DNA of 64,000 nt. Source: Nomia melanderi (Eukaryota > Arthropoda > Insecta > Hymenoptera > Halictidae). Below are positions 1-10,969 of this stretch, one piece after another (position 1 is the stretch's first letter; every line of letters starts with the position of its first letter). A program made the translations under genes and the position numbers. The DNA is taken from NCBI RefSeq assembly GCF_051020985.1, contig NC_135001.1, forward strand, positions 11,091,896 through 11,155,895. Reading direction: 5' to 3'. Below the pieces are notes generated by a model. It saw nothing but the letters and a program-made list of their open reading frames with translations. It made no database searches and was not told the origin of the DNA.

Positions 1-397
1 ATTACTTGAAACATTTTTATCTTATCTTGGATAGTTGTACTATACATATCTGTACATACATACAAGTTCTAAATATATAATAGAGTATCATAATTTATTA
101 TTGACATATAAAATATTGCAAAATAAAGATTTTAATTAAACCCAGCCCTGCAGGTATGTTTTTATGAACGGAGAGAAACCTCTACTGTAAAAAGTAAATT
201 TCCTTCTTTGTAAATCAGTGTTTAAATAGTCTACTCATAAGTAGTAATCCAGAATACATATTATACTTCCAAAGAATGCATAAACCCTTTTGAAGAAACA
301 CATTCCTAAAAAGATTTCTCTAATGAACAAACCTCAGGTAACGTCGGTAAATACTTAAAAATCTCTAGATTAGTGACAATTATCAATTCACCGTTGT

Positions 398-680
398 GAG
401 CTGTATCAGTTTCAGTCTTATACTGGCTCCACATCGGTTCTACAATTGTCATTTTTCGGTTCTGAGAGAAATTTAAAATCGAAATACTGAACCGAAAACT
501 AACAGTTAAAGAACCAGTATAATATCGAGTCTTCGGAATCAGAACTAAAATCAATATAGCTCAGAACCGATACATACGGAATGACACGTACGACTTTATT
601 TCGGTTCCCCATAACTGTTTCAGTCGGAACCGATAAATAACAGTTTGAAACAGTTATTCTCGGAACCTTTCCAATCCCTG
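398..680. mobile_element. Fold-back repeat family, copy 1
   Basis: From GAGCTGTATCAGTTTCAG to CTTTCCAATCCCTG this matches 22489-22810 with many differences. Inside, TCGGTTCTGAG at 456-466 is inverted as CTCAGAACCGA at 560-570, so the centre can fold back. It is non-coding. Probably a decayed MITE; the family is unknown. Confidence 0.55.
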
Positions 681-860
681 ATTCGGAGCCAACGCAGAGC
701 GAAAGCGCAGAAAGTAAAAAAACGAAAAAAACGAAAAAAGCGTTCGCCGGTCAAGCATCGATTCGCCGGTGCATTTTCGCGGTAACCGCGTGTATCCGTA
801 AGAAATCGCATGTAATGACGCGTAATTGCGCAATCTGACCACTTGTCAATTACGTTGTTA

Positions 861-1440
861 TCTGAGAGAACAGCGGTCGGCGAAGCGTTGGGCGCGGGTT
901 AGAGCGAGATAGTATGGGCATACGCCGAGATGAATCTGCATTATGCTGTTGTGCGCCTAGATCCGTCTAAACGGATACGGTGGAACTGGTTTCGACCTCA
1001 CAGAACGTTTCGTTCGGCGCACGGCGCGGCTCGACTCGGCTCGGCGGTTCCTGGAGTCCTGGCTCGGCCTTAATCCAGCATGCAGATGCGTTATCCGGCC
1101 GGGGGAATCTTTATATACCTTCCCCTTCGTCGTATTATGCGCGCGTTGGCTACCGTAAATCTGCCAGTAGGACCCACCGGTTGTCAATTATTTCGTTATC
1201 AACGCGATAAATCTCTCTGTTCGGGCCAACAATCGTCAATTGGCCAATTATCAGCTGGCCGGATCGGTACGCGCCACTCGCCAGGTGTTCGTTACCTCGT
1301 TATCAGCCACTAACCCACATTGATAACGACGAGTTCGCGAGTCGACATGCTGGCGACACGGAGCTGGCTCCGAGCAGGTCAAAGTCTCGCCTTGACTTTC
1401 GACGGGCGTTCCTTCGTTGGCGATAAATCATTGCGTGAAA
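861..1440. other. GC-rich patch, no gene recognised
   Basis: A CpG-containing patch in AT-rich DNA. Short frames occur on both strands, none with a recognisable product. Could be a regulatory or first-exon region. Confidence 0.4.
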
Positions 1441-2859
1441 CGCGTTTATAGCGTATCATTGGTGTATCACTGTCGAGCTGTTGGCTATCATATTTCACTG
1501 TGTTTGATTTACCTGTAGATTCGATCCGTTAGATTCTTTTTAAGTTTTCTATTAGAGCGATTAATGAAACAAAAGGTTTTTCTCAGTTGTGAAGATTATT
1601 TAGCTTTTATAATTAATGGTAACTAATTCTCACGGAACGTCTAATTTAATATTCATTTTGTTAGAAAGCAAGTTATACTGTTTAACTGCATAGATATTTT
1701 TCTTAGGAGAGCCGGAGGTGAATGTTCTAAATTTAAATTCTTTGGCGGTTATTTAAAACTCGAGACGCGACGATCGCCGTTTCATTCACAATGCAGCAAG
1801 ATTATGAATCTTATGTGTTGTATAAAGTATCATCATATAAGATATATAGAAATAACATAGAGTTCTATCCGTTAGTTTACGCGAAATTCTTCTTTATGTT
1901 AGTGGTAAAAAATATCATGGATATTACAGTGGAAAATAATGAACATCCGTAATGAAAAATATTGCCAATCGCAAAGGGTTAATACACTGGATATTTGCGC
2001 GTGTTGCTGTAATGGTATTGATTATCAGACTATTTGAACGGTAAACAAATATTGACACGGTTATAAACGGCGCACAGGAGTAGAATTCAATGGAAAACAA
2101 TGGCGAGAATAAACGACACGGAAAGTAATAGCCTCCGGTTCGATAATGTTTTCACGATGAACCATGACGGTGCCAGTAATGTTAATGCAACCACGGAGCC
2201 GACGACGACGACGAACTTGTAATCCAGGTCAGCCGTCGTGACCCGGCTTGCATTAACTCCAACTTCTTCTTCGCCTTTCCATCTATCTCATCCTCTCCTG
2301 CAGTCGCTTCACACCACTCTGATAAGATCGACACGCTCAATGCCGTGCGTCATAAATATTCTATCAAATGCATGCGATACCGTGGATTCGAAGACGATCG
2401 AGGCGACAATTCATTTAAATTCGTCCAGGCACTTCGGAAACTTTAATTTTCGGAAAATTCAGTTCTCTCGAAGTGTGAATTCATTTTCACATTAATAACG
2501 TAGTACTAGATACAATACTTTACGCTTACATTGGTGTGGTACGTGTGCTTCGAATTTAATTGTAAGAAAATTCATTTCTATGAAATTTCTGATTCTGTTA
2601 GTATGTATTGGTGTTTATAAATATCCGTTAGGTATTTTTTATACAGAATAAATCGTAATCGTTAAGTATTGAAATTGAAATATTAAAGAAGTTAAACAGA
2701 ATGCGGAATTCTGTTGTCTATTCAATTCTTAGACAAAAATTACCCCAAATGACAAATGAATACAATTTATTTATCATCTGTGAGTGACGAGTATATTAAT
2801 TACCCATTATTCGCCAGTAACAATCAAATAGAATTCATCTGTTATTTTTTATTCGTTAT

Positions 2860-3095
2860 TTTACTACTAGAATTACAGTACCAATCAAAATGAATAGTTT
2901 CGGTTTCCTTGTTTCGCAATTATTGATACCTTAAAAACATTGCATATTCGAAATGATTTCGAAAATACATAGTTTCCCTTGAACACTGTAACAAACGTCT
3001 GAAGAAACTAAAAGTAATCTATCGTGAGAATTTTTATAGGGATTCATTTTAATACCATTTGCGTTTGTTACGATAGGATAAGTAATGCGAAATAC
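2860..3095. mobile_element. TTAA MITE family C, decayed copy
   Basis: The interior matches 50433-50657 closely, for example CGCAATTATTGATACCTTAA against CGCAATTATTGATATCTTAA. Its ends have drifted (ACTACTAGAATTACAGTACC). No coding potential. Confidence 0.55.
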
Positions 3096-3986
3096 GCTCT
3101 AAATTCTCGTAGCGGTGAACGTGTTAAAAGCTAGCCAACGCAAGTTCGTGTACGTTCGACGTACTGAATGAACCATACAATGAACGAGCGTATAACACTG
3201 CATGAATGTGTACATTATCGTGTACGAAATCTCGGGGAAGAAATTGAATATCCGATCCAGGACGGTTATTCGTTAGCATGCAAATTGCGAATAATCTCCC
3301 CCTCGACCCTCCGAAACCCTGTGAAAATATCACCTCTCGCCTCCGTGTAACGCTGCTAATCCGCATGAGATTGCCGGCGAGGCGAGAGTAAATCGTCGAC
3401 ATTACGATTGACCTTTTCGCAGTCAAACCGGTGACCATGTGATCCGCGCGGCAAGTAGCGATTCCCGGCGAGCGTTCCGTTGTAAAGACAGCGCTAATCA
3501 AGCGACTCTGATCGCGAGATGAGGTGCACGGTTCTATTAACTCGGGAAGCACGGCAATGCAGGGTGGAGATCACTGGATCGTAAATTGAATTCTTCCGTG
3601 TGGCTAAAAATCCGTGCCCGGTAATCGAAGAGATTCGAGTAATTGGATGGAGAGTATCTAATTGACTGTCTATTTTATGCGAACACAGTGTATTACCATA
3701 CGATCTACCTGTTCTGTTCGATACACGTATGTTCGATACCTGCACGTTCTCGTGTCAATTTCGGGAACTAATTTTTAAACCTGCTTCAGTCTTGCGTTGA
3801 AATAAAACTAAATATTGAATAAATAAGTTTCTGTCGATATAGAAGTAAATTTCAAAGAAATTTATGTTGTTATATAAATAAATCTTAATATATATATACT
3901 TTTAATATATATTTATATAACTTTTTTTAAATAAACTTAATATTGAATAATGGATAAAAATTTTAATAAATAATTATAACAAAAAA

Positions 3987-4309
3987 CTAGCAGAGCTGGT
4001 TCCCGTTCTAAGAACGGGATTATTTTGCTTCTGGCTTCTTAACGCTTTCTAACATTAATTTTTTGATTTTCATTTTTTTTCTTTTTTTTCCCTTCTAAAA
4101 CAAAATAAGTATGAGCATCTTCCTAAACTTTCGCTTATTTACTAATATACCTATAATATACCATAATCATATTTGTTTCCTAATTTTAAACATAAAAATT
4201 CAAGTTTTACTTATTTTAAATATCACTTTCCTCAAATTCACTATTTCCTCCTTTTTATTTATTTTTTAGAGGCCGAAAAATAATTTGTTAACTTTTTATA
4301 TATATTTGA
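3987..4309 (-). mobile_element. Helitron-like unit, with 3' hairpin and CTAG end
   Basis: Read on the - strand, the hairpin CCCGTTCTTAGAACGGG (4018-4002, 8-bp arms, one-base loop) is followed by 11 bases and CTAG (3990-3987), then T. Known: Helitrons end with a short GC-rich hairpin about 10 bases before CTRR and insert next to T. The unit would start TC at 4309-4308. It is T-rich on the + strand, has no coding capacity and is a non-autonomous copy at most. The assignment rests on terminus structure only. Confidence 0.55.
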
Positions 4310-4341
4310 CAAGCAGAGCTAGTTCCCGTTCTAAGAACGGG
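4310..4341 (-). mobile_element. Second, tandem Helitron-like 3' end
   Basis: The same hairpin occurs at 4341-4325, with a nearly identical 11-base spacer and a degenerate CTTG at 4313-4310, immediately followed by the TC start of the first unit. The spacing between the two hairpins is 323 bases. The body of this second unit runs to higher coordinates and its 5' limit is not clear. Confidence 0.5.
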
Positions 4342-4509
4342 ATTCTTATTTTTCATTTCGTGATTTAGCTTTCTACTTTTTTTAACATTTTTCTTTTCCT
4401 TCTTATTTTTACCCCCACATGTTAAGAAATTGCAGTTCATATGCAAAATTATAGTAACAAACAATTTAATAATATTAATATCACTGTATCATGCTCAACC
4501 TACCTCATA

Positions 4510-4553
4510 CCCGCTAAACCTACCTAACCTACCCGCTAAACCTACCTAACCTA
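4510..4553 (+). repeat. Two tandem copies of a 22-bp CCTAA-rich unit
   Basis: The unit CCCGCTAAACCTACCTAACC plus TA is repeated exactly at 4510-4531 and 4532-4553. CCTAACC recalls the insect telomere repeat CCTAA, but the unit is not a pure telomeric array. Confidence 0.7.
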
Positions 4554-5458
4554 CTTGCTATATATATAATATGATATTTCTATGAAAGTTATATTTCTTT
4601 TTTAATGAATGATTTCGAAAGTAATACGTTTGGAATTTTAATAATGTAACCGTTCATGGTAATTGGATACTATGTAAGTACGTGCGCGAATACTTGGTTA
4701 TTCGCTAGATTTTCTTGCATCAATCGAAGAAAATAGTTGCGCACCAATTAGTGGAACCTTTGACTATAGTCCGGACATTTATTGAATTTATATTGAATTT
4801 AAACTGTCGAGTTACACGCTCAGGTTAAACAGTCCATCAAATCGCAATTCCGGCGGGAACAAAACACGCGGACCGTTACTCGCGCAGAAGGATGAAGCAA
4901 TTAAAACCACGATTAAAAGCTGGCTGAGAGGTCTTTAGAATTCCAGAGTAATTACTCCTTCAAATTGCTTTTCCACTTATAAGGGAAGCACTTCTTTTTC
5001 GCGTCATTCATATTTAACTTCTGTCTGTATTCCTATAGATAAATGCATAAACAAATTTCAAATATCTCATTGTTCTACGGTATTTATTTAACAAATATTA
5101 CACTTAGACACTGTAGATATGTTTCATTTCTTTTCGCGACGGTGAATGATTTTAAAGTCGCATTACGTGAATAATAAAGTAACGAATATTCTAATTTTCC
5201 TAAAAATATAGAATTTAATTTATTTATTCAAATAAAATCTATGTTCACCTATAAACGATCTCTTTCAATTTTAAACAAAAAATTAATGAAGATAAATTAT
5301 TTTAAACAAACAGTTCTAATTTTCTGTTTCCTCCAGTGAACAGAATAATAAACCCAACTAATGCGCAATTTAACTACACAAGAGGTCATTAAACTAATTC
5401 TTAAAAATTTTTGTTTTCCGTATTACAACATTTACACTTTCACGTGGGTTTTTAGCCT

Positions 5459-5620
5459 TTAACACTAAAACTACCGAACAGTCCAATTACTTTCCTTTTG
5501 TTGTTCTGGAGATATTACAAGAGTGTATTATTACAAGATAGTCATTTCTCTAAGAAACGCTTGTATTTTCTTAATGATTATAAAAGAAGAAATCGGGAAT
5601 AGATCGTAGGAGTTATAAAG
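5459..5620. mobile_element. TTAA MITE family C, left end and part of body
   Basis: It starts TTAACACTAAAACTACCG, the family terminus, followed by ACAGTCCAATTAC, which resembles the copy at 46641. The right end is not clear. Confidence 0.45.
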
Positions 5621-6586
5621 AAGAAAAAATTTCTATTATGTATATTACTTACGCACAAACACAATGTTTTCATCTTTTTCTGCTGAACAGAAAGCAAAGT
5701 AAAAAGAGCTCCGCATTTAAACTTTAAGTATGGACGTGCGGTTTCTATATAAAATATCATGTAATTTTAAAACCTGTGAAATTTTCGTTATATAATTACT
5801 ACAATTGCTATGCAGAGATACTTAGATAAGTAAAAACAAATAGATACAATAAATATTTGTATTAGTCGCTACAAACAAGGATATTTAACATTAATCGGTA
5901 ATTTTCAGACTTCCATACTTAAACATTAAATTCACGTCCATATTTAAAAGTTAATACGGCGACTCATGGTATTTAACATACTCGATGTACACTATAACGC
6001 CGCGACTCGTCCCAATTCAATTCAAATTTCTCAGATCACCGAACAAATTGTTCGTAACCGCTTTCGTGTAAAGATTATTCATTGCCGTTCTTTATTTTCG
6101 ATAGAACCGATCGTTAATGCGAACCGCTATCTCTGCTGGCGAGACAAGGAGCGAACGTAATAAATGACCGACGATCGGTTCGATTTTCTCAGAGGAATGC
6201 AGGACACCACCGATGCTCCGGCTGTGCATGATATCTGTTCCCATCAATGAATCGCGTGAGAGATAGAGTTATTACGCGCGCAGCCTACGCGCGGCTATGC
6301 CACGAATACGGTTCGTTAGTATTTTCTATCACATGTAATTAACAGAGACGTTGGAAGCCAGCTTACCAACGGGCATCCATTTCACCTTTGCCTATAGATC
6401 GTAGCTCCCCTGAAGCGTCAAGGCGCGTTCCAGAAAGGTGTGAGAACTATCTTTGGCCTTGTCATGGTGTGGGACTATACAGGGTGTACATACCTAGTAA
6501 CTGGGACAGATTACGATTTCGTTCTTGTCGAAACCAGAAAAGAAATCATAAAGGAAGTCTTCACACTATTTAACTCATTCGCATTA

Positions 6587-6828
6587 TTAACACGTTAAGC
6601 GCCACGGAAATCTTGGCCGTTTTTCTGTAGAGTTATTCTTTTGTTGCAAAGAAAAGCAGGAACGATGATTAATTATTTAGCGTTACAATCCTTGCATTAC
6701 ACTACTGTCAGCTTAGTTACGTTATTAAACATTTTCATTGGACACAGGTTATCTTGCATGTTATGATTGCTTTCAAGTAATTCAGAAGCGTGGGTCATCA
6801 GTGAATAACATGGCGCTTAACATGTTAA
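6587..6828. mobile_element. TTAA MITE with 20-bp inverted ends
   Basis: It starts TTAACACGTTAAGCGCCACG, and its right end read in reverse is TTAACATGTTAAGCGCCATG, 18 of 20 matching, with TTAA at both borders. The 234-bp interior is non-coding. Similar termini (ACACGTT..GCCAC) appear near 3110, 22710 and 50200, so the family is larger than this copy. Confidence 0.7.
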
Positions 6829-6988
6829 GCGAAATAATCTGCAACGATAACTGTTCCTTATCACCGAGAGCGGAATATTTTGCGCACAGTTACTTTTAGT
6901 TTTTTATATGTTACTCGGCTGTATCGGTGGGAGCAGATTAAGAGCAGTTTCAGTTGAGCATCTCTGATTAAACAATAAATATGTAAGA

Positions 6989-6993
<5 letters not shown>

Positions 6994-7035
<42 letters not shown>
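6994..7035 (+). repeat. (AT)21 microsatellite
   Basis: An uninterrupted AT dinucleotide run of about 42 bases. Confidence 0.95.
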
Positions 7036-7039
<4 letters not shown>

Positions 7040-7945
7040 TATTAATACATTAAATATTCATATGTAATCTTCAGATTTAGAGCGAAGATGCAAATAACAA
7101 GCTTTATCATAGTGTAATACCAGTATTTTTCATGAATGCATTGACGCAGTTGCAAAATGCAATTGTACTTTATTTATTAATGAAAGTCTATGTTTTTTTA
7201 CATAAATAGTTTCTTAGTGCCATTTCACATAAGAAAGATTTAAGATTTTGTTACCAAAAATTCACCGTGTTTTAAGATATTTTATTAGTATATTCACTGA
7301 AAGCACATAGTGATTCCGCTGTGACGAAGTATTTGCACAACACTGAATATTCAAAGCAAAATATCATGAAAAATATTCAGCATTTATTACTATCAACGAA
7401 AATTTACAATCTGGGTGCGAAAACATGTGCTTCGATTCGTTACTACCGGCAAGTTTTTATTTGAATGTACATTACGTACTCAAATGTACCATAATATTTA
7501 AAAATACAGAATTCATCTATTAATACAATCTAAACTCGTGAGTTTGTATAAACCTGCATAGTAAATATTAGTATATATAGATAACAGTAGCATAATATTT
7601 TATAATAGACCTCACGTTTACTTTATTTATTGCAATGATCCGAAGTCCACTCCGCGCAATGTTGTCAGAAGTCAATAAAATGAAATTTATTCAAGCGTTT
7701 CTATCTTCGAGCTAGATAAAACAGTTTCAGTTTCACAACGGTAGGCTACGAAACCTAACCAGAGTAGCGTTCCTTCGTTTGTTACTATATAATCTAGTTT
7801 CTGATAGTAGTGGCGAACCTTGTAAGTACAGGTACATTATCAATCACCCTCGTGTCGGCAACAAGAGTTTCAATCAGTTTGTAAGTTCCCCTTCCCGATC
7901 GGCTACTTAAAATAGTTTAGTTCGTGTAGAGAAAGAATCGATCGA

Positions 7946-8018
7946 GATGCAAGATAAAGATTCGAACCCGGATCTCTCTCGTTCACCGAACTTCTTTAAC
8001 CGATTGAGCTATCCGGCC
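7946..8018 (-). repeat. tRNA-derived SINE head or tRNA pseudogene
   Basis: On the - strand the sequence starts GGCCGGATAGCTC, has a perfect A box TAGCTCAATCGG (8011-8000) and a B box GGGTTCGAATC (7969-7959), 42 bases apart as in a tRNA. The 3' half does not pair back to form the acceptor stem, the T stem is weak and no clear anticodon stem forms. It is therefore not a working tRNA. Both promoter boxes being intact fits a tRNA-derived SINE whose body would run towards lower coordinates. Confidence 0.6.
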
Positions 8019-9139
8019 CGTCGACAGATAACTTTTCCTAAACCTAACGTTTGAAATGGCTGCCGCCTACATTATCGTCGCATTTACATAGCGCTGGAAG
8101 AAGAATCGACGATCTCTAACGTCCGTAACATCCGGATCGGTTGTTTTTCACGATACGTCATGATTATTTTATGTATCGTATCAGAATTAACACGTTTGCC
8201 AGCAGCATTTGTTTGGGTGGTGATCTTCTCAGTGGTAATACTTCAATCCAGCAAATCTTCAAAACGAAATATTGAAAAAATGAAACTGAAACGAGTCATT
8301 GAATTCCTGAATATAATGCCGTATCGTATAACTTTAAGTAAAAGCATTTATGAGAGTAATTTCATTTTTTTTTATGTAAAATATACGATTACGGGCGTCA
8401 TAAATATGTGAACATATTACTTCATAGATTATGTTACAAGACGGGGACGTAAAAAGTCTTTTATTCAAATATTGGTATTTTCTTCTGCATCATGCAAAAA
8501 GATTTATCGTTACCGGTAAATGCATAAAATAAGGAGGTTTTATTTCTTTACATGAACTGTGTATCAGTTTATAATATTACATACTGTAATATGCGTAATG
8601 TAAATTTTATTTAATAAATATTTATTATTATATTACAATATATTATTATATTACAATTTATTACAATAATACGTGTAATATATATATATAAAAATTTGTT
8701 ATATTGTAATTAATTTAATACCAGAAGGTTCGTTGAATATCTTGTCTTTTAGTTATAAAATTATGAAACTTTGTACGAGTTAAGTGTCCCCTTTAAAATA
8801 ATAATCGCGAGAAAATATTATTTTGTAAATTTTGTAATTTTGTAAAATTATAAATATATATTATAATTTTATAATATTTTACTTAAAATTCTGCTGTTTA
8901 AATCGATGATCCTGACGATCTGAAATTACAACAGGTCTAACGTAAGGATAAACTATCCTCTTAAAACTGGATTCTCATTATCCGTTAACGCAGTCGGTTG
9001 CCGTACAGGTTATACCGTCAGAAATAAAACACCTGGAACTTGGTCACTTTCCTGGCGTTCAAGGTCGATTCTCAAGGTTGTAAAAGTAAAATATACGCAA
9101 CAATATGCGTAACTTCAGCTAGGACGAGACGCGTGGAAG

Positions 9140-9520
9140 GGATGAGGTTGTGATGTTGTCGGGAGAATGGGAGGAGAGTAAAGATAAGCAAGCGACGAAA
9201 GGAAACAGTGGAGCGAAAAGTTATTGGAACCGAAATGAAAAAGGCGAAAAGAAAATATTAGAAGGCAGGAAGGAAAAGAGAGCAGAGAGAGAAGGAGGAG
9301 CAAAAGTGCGGATACTTGACTGCAGGGGTGTGAGGCGGGCAACGGGCGAACGAGAAAACAGGATGATTGAAAAAAGGAGAACAAGATGTCAATAGCAAAG
9401 AGAGAAAGCAAAAGGCAAGAAAGAGGGAAAACAAGCGAAAGTAGGAAAAGATGAGGAGGGAAAAGAGAGATGGTGCAGGACTTTCCGAGGAAAAATAGGA
9501 GAAGAGAAGAGCAGTGAAAG
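9140..9520 (+). repeat. Purine-rich tract left of the 1.35-kb element
   Basis: About 380 bases dominated by GGAAAGA, GAGAGAAAG and similar words on the + strand. Long open frames in several phases result from the lack of T and are not genes. Confidence 0.7.
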
Positions 9521-9560
9521 ATATGGACCGTTTATTTTGAAAGTGGTGTAAGTCCATTTT
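9521..9560 (+). repeat. Left terminal inverted repeat of the 1.35-kb element
   Basis: Forty bases from ATATGGACCG to the T-run after GTAAGTCCA. It differs from the right end only at positions 8 and 15. It directly follows a purine-rich tract. Confidence 0.85.
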
Positions 9561-9699
9561 AAAATTTAATGTAAATTTTTTTTTATGTTTAACTAGTTCG
9601 TGTTTAATTTCTTAAAAAATTTCCATGTTTTGTACAATTTAAAATTGGTCGGTAAATGAAATTGCATAATCGTCGATTATGAAAGTGGTGTAAGTCCAA

Positions 9700-10155
9700 T
9701 TGACAGACGTAGGTGGCTCAGCAGATTATTATAATTATTATGATGTAATAACACAATGTAGAAAACATGATAAATTCATTTTACATGAAACGAAACGAGA
9801 GAATTTTGTTTCAATAAAAAATCTTCAAAATGCGATTAAAAAACAGATAAGAAAAAACACTAATAGAGAACAGGTAAATTGGTTGCAAATATGTTGGATG
9901 AGGTTTCTAAAAAGTGCACCATACACTATTTTCTATAAAACATCGATGAAGGACAAAGAATTTAAAACTATAAATTTATTATCTACGCGTCCTGGAAGAC
10001 CGCTGAAATTTGAAAACATCGCCCTGGCGCCTTTGTACCAAGATGCCAGGCCTATTACTTATGAAAAATATAAAGACATCGAGCAGTTATTACCTTATAT
10101 ACCTCCGATGCATCGTGCATATTTCGAAATACTGCCACATGCAGAGCATAAGTAA
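9700..10155 (+). pseudogene. Open frame inside the 1.35-kb element, transposon protein fragment
   Basis: A frame of about 150 codons opens directly after the in-frame TAA within the second 18-bp motif copy and ends at TAA 10153-10155. It starts with TTG, and the first in-frame ATG is only at about 9898, so the natural protein probably began upstream or in a lost exon. TTGACAG at 9700-9706 could act as a splice acceptor. The product is basic, with features such as VNWLQICWMRFLKS, a short RPGRPLKF segment and a C-terminal YEKYKDIEQLLPYIPPMHRA. The composition and long uninterrupted frame suggest real coding ancestry. I do not recognise the family; the link to transposition is inferred only from position between the inverted repeats. 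Confidence 0.5.
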
Positions 10156-10417
10156 ACACTATCGATACCTTGTAATTTTAACAATGTAATTAGCGTCTAA
10201 AATTAAAAATACTACTTCTATTTTATGTCCTGTCATTACTTGTAAACAAAATTGGATTAATATGAAGTATATTTTAAGTTATATGTGATTTTTCGTACAT
10301 TTCGCACATCGGATTAACGTGTGTTTTACTTTATGCATAATATTGTTTAGATAATTCTTTGTTTCTGTAGTGTGAACTTTGTTCTTTAACAATATAACCT
10401 TTGGAGGAACCTGCAGG

Positions 10418-10617
10418 TACCATTTTTTAGATATTATTGTATAACGTAAGTCATTTAACAATTTGACACATTTTTATTATAAATATATTTTCGAAAAATG
10501 GTACTTTTAGTATTAGTTACCATTTTTTAGATATTGTTTTATGCAGTCATTTCATAATTTAACACACTTTGATTATGAATAGTATATTTTAAGTTATATT
10601 TGATTTTTCAAAATTGA
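10418..10617 (+). repeat. Diverged 100-bp tandem duplication inside the element
   Basis: TACCATTTTTTAGATATT occurs at 10418-10435 and again at 10518-10535, and related sequence follows each (AACAATTTGACACA versus ATAATTTAACACA). A further copy of the segment at 10581-10608 (AGTATATTTTAAGTTATAT) lies at 10266-10293. The right half of the element thus grew by internal duplication. Confidence 0.65.
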
Positions 10618-10833
10618 AATTAAATGATTTTTGCGATTGTCTAATTTTGAAAGTGGTGTAAGTCCATTTCCAGTCCGTAAGTATACATCAGCTTAGTAAA
10701 ACACGCCTAAAACAAATTTATATAAACAAATTGCATATTGATAAAACAGTAGAAACATTGCCAGGCTTCATATAATTTGCCTAAATTTTTTAATTAACAG
10801 ATATGTTAACCTTTCATTTTCTCGAAACAAGAG

Positions 10834-10873
10834 AAAATGGACTTACACCACTTTCAAAGTAAACGTTCCATAT
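10834..10873 (-). repeat. Right terminal inverted repeat of the 1.35-kb element
   Basis: The inverted partner of 9521-9560, with 38 of 40 matches. Its copy of the 18-bp motif is at 10838-10855 in inverted orientation, whereas the two internal copies point the same way as the left end. Confidence 0.85.
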
Positions 10874-10969
10874 GTTGAATTATAAATCATACTGAGATAA
10901 ACAGAGTCATACTAAAATGTGAAACAGGAATAAATTGAAAATGTGATATCAGTATTATCGATTCCACCA

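Larger units (their letters stand above)
681..9139. other. No gene recognised in this interval
   Basis: Apart from the repeats listed, this is AT-rich non-coding DNA with a mildly GC-rich stretch at 3120-3560. A piggyBac-type terminus (GTGAACGTGTTAA reversed) lies at about 3115. A TE-like end (ACAGGGTGTACATACC) is at about 6478. I saw no exon with a credible product. Confidence 0.5.
9521..10873. mobile_element. 1.35-kb DNA transposon with 40-bp terminal inverted repeats
   Basis: Bases 9521-9560 and the reverse complement of 10834-10873 agree at 38 of 40 positions. Both contain the 18-bp motif GAAAGTGGTGTAAGTCCA, which recurs internally at 9681-9698 and 10649-10666. The outermost ATAT is palindromic, so the target duplication could be TA, ATAT or part of the repeat. 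The interior holds one long open frame (9700-10155) and an AT-rich half with a roughly 100-bp internal duplication. Size, inverted termini and subterminal motif copies fit a cut-and-paste DNA transposon. One frame of about 150 codons is too short for most complete transposases, so this may be a deletion derivative. I do not recognise the superfamily. Confidence 0.8.
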
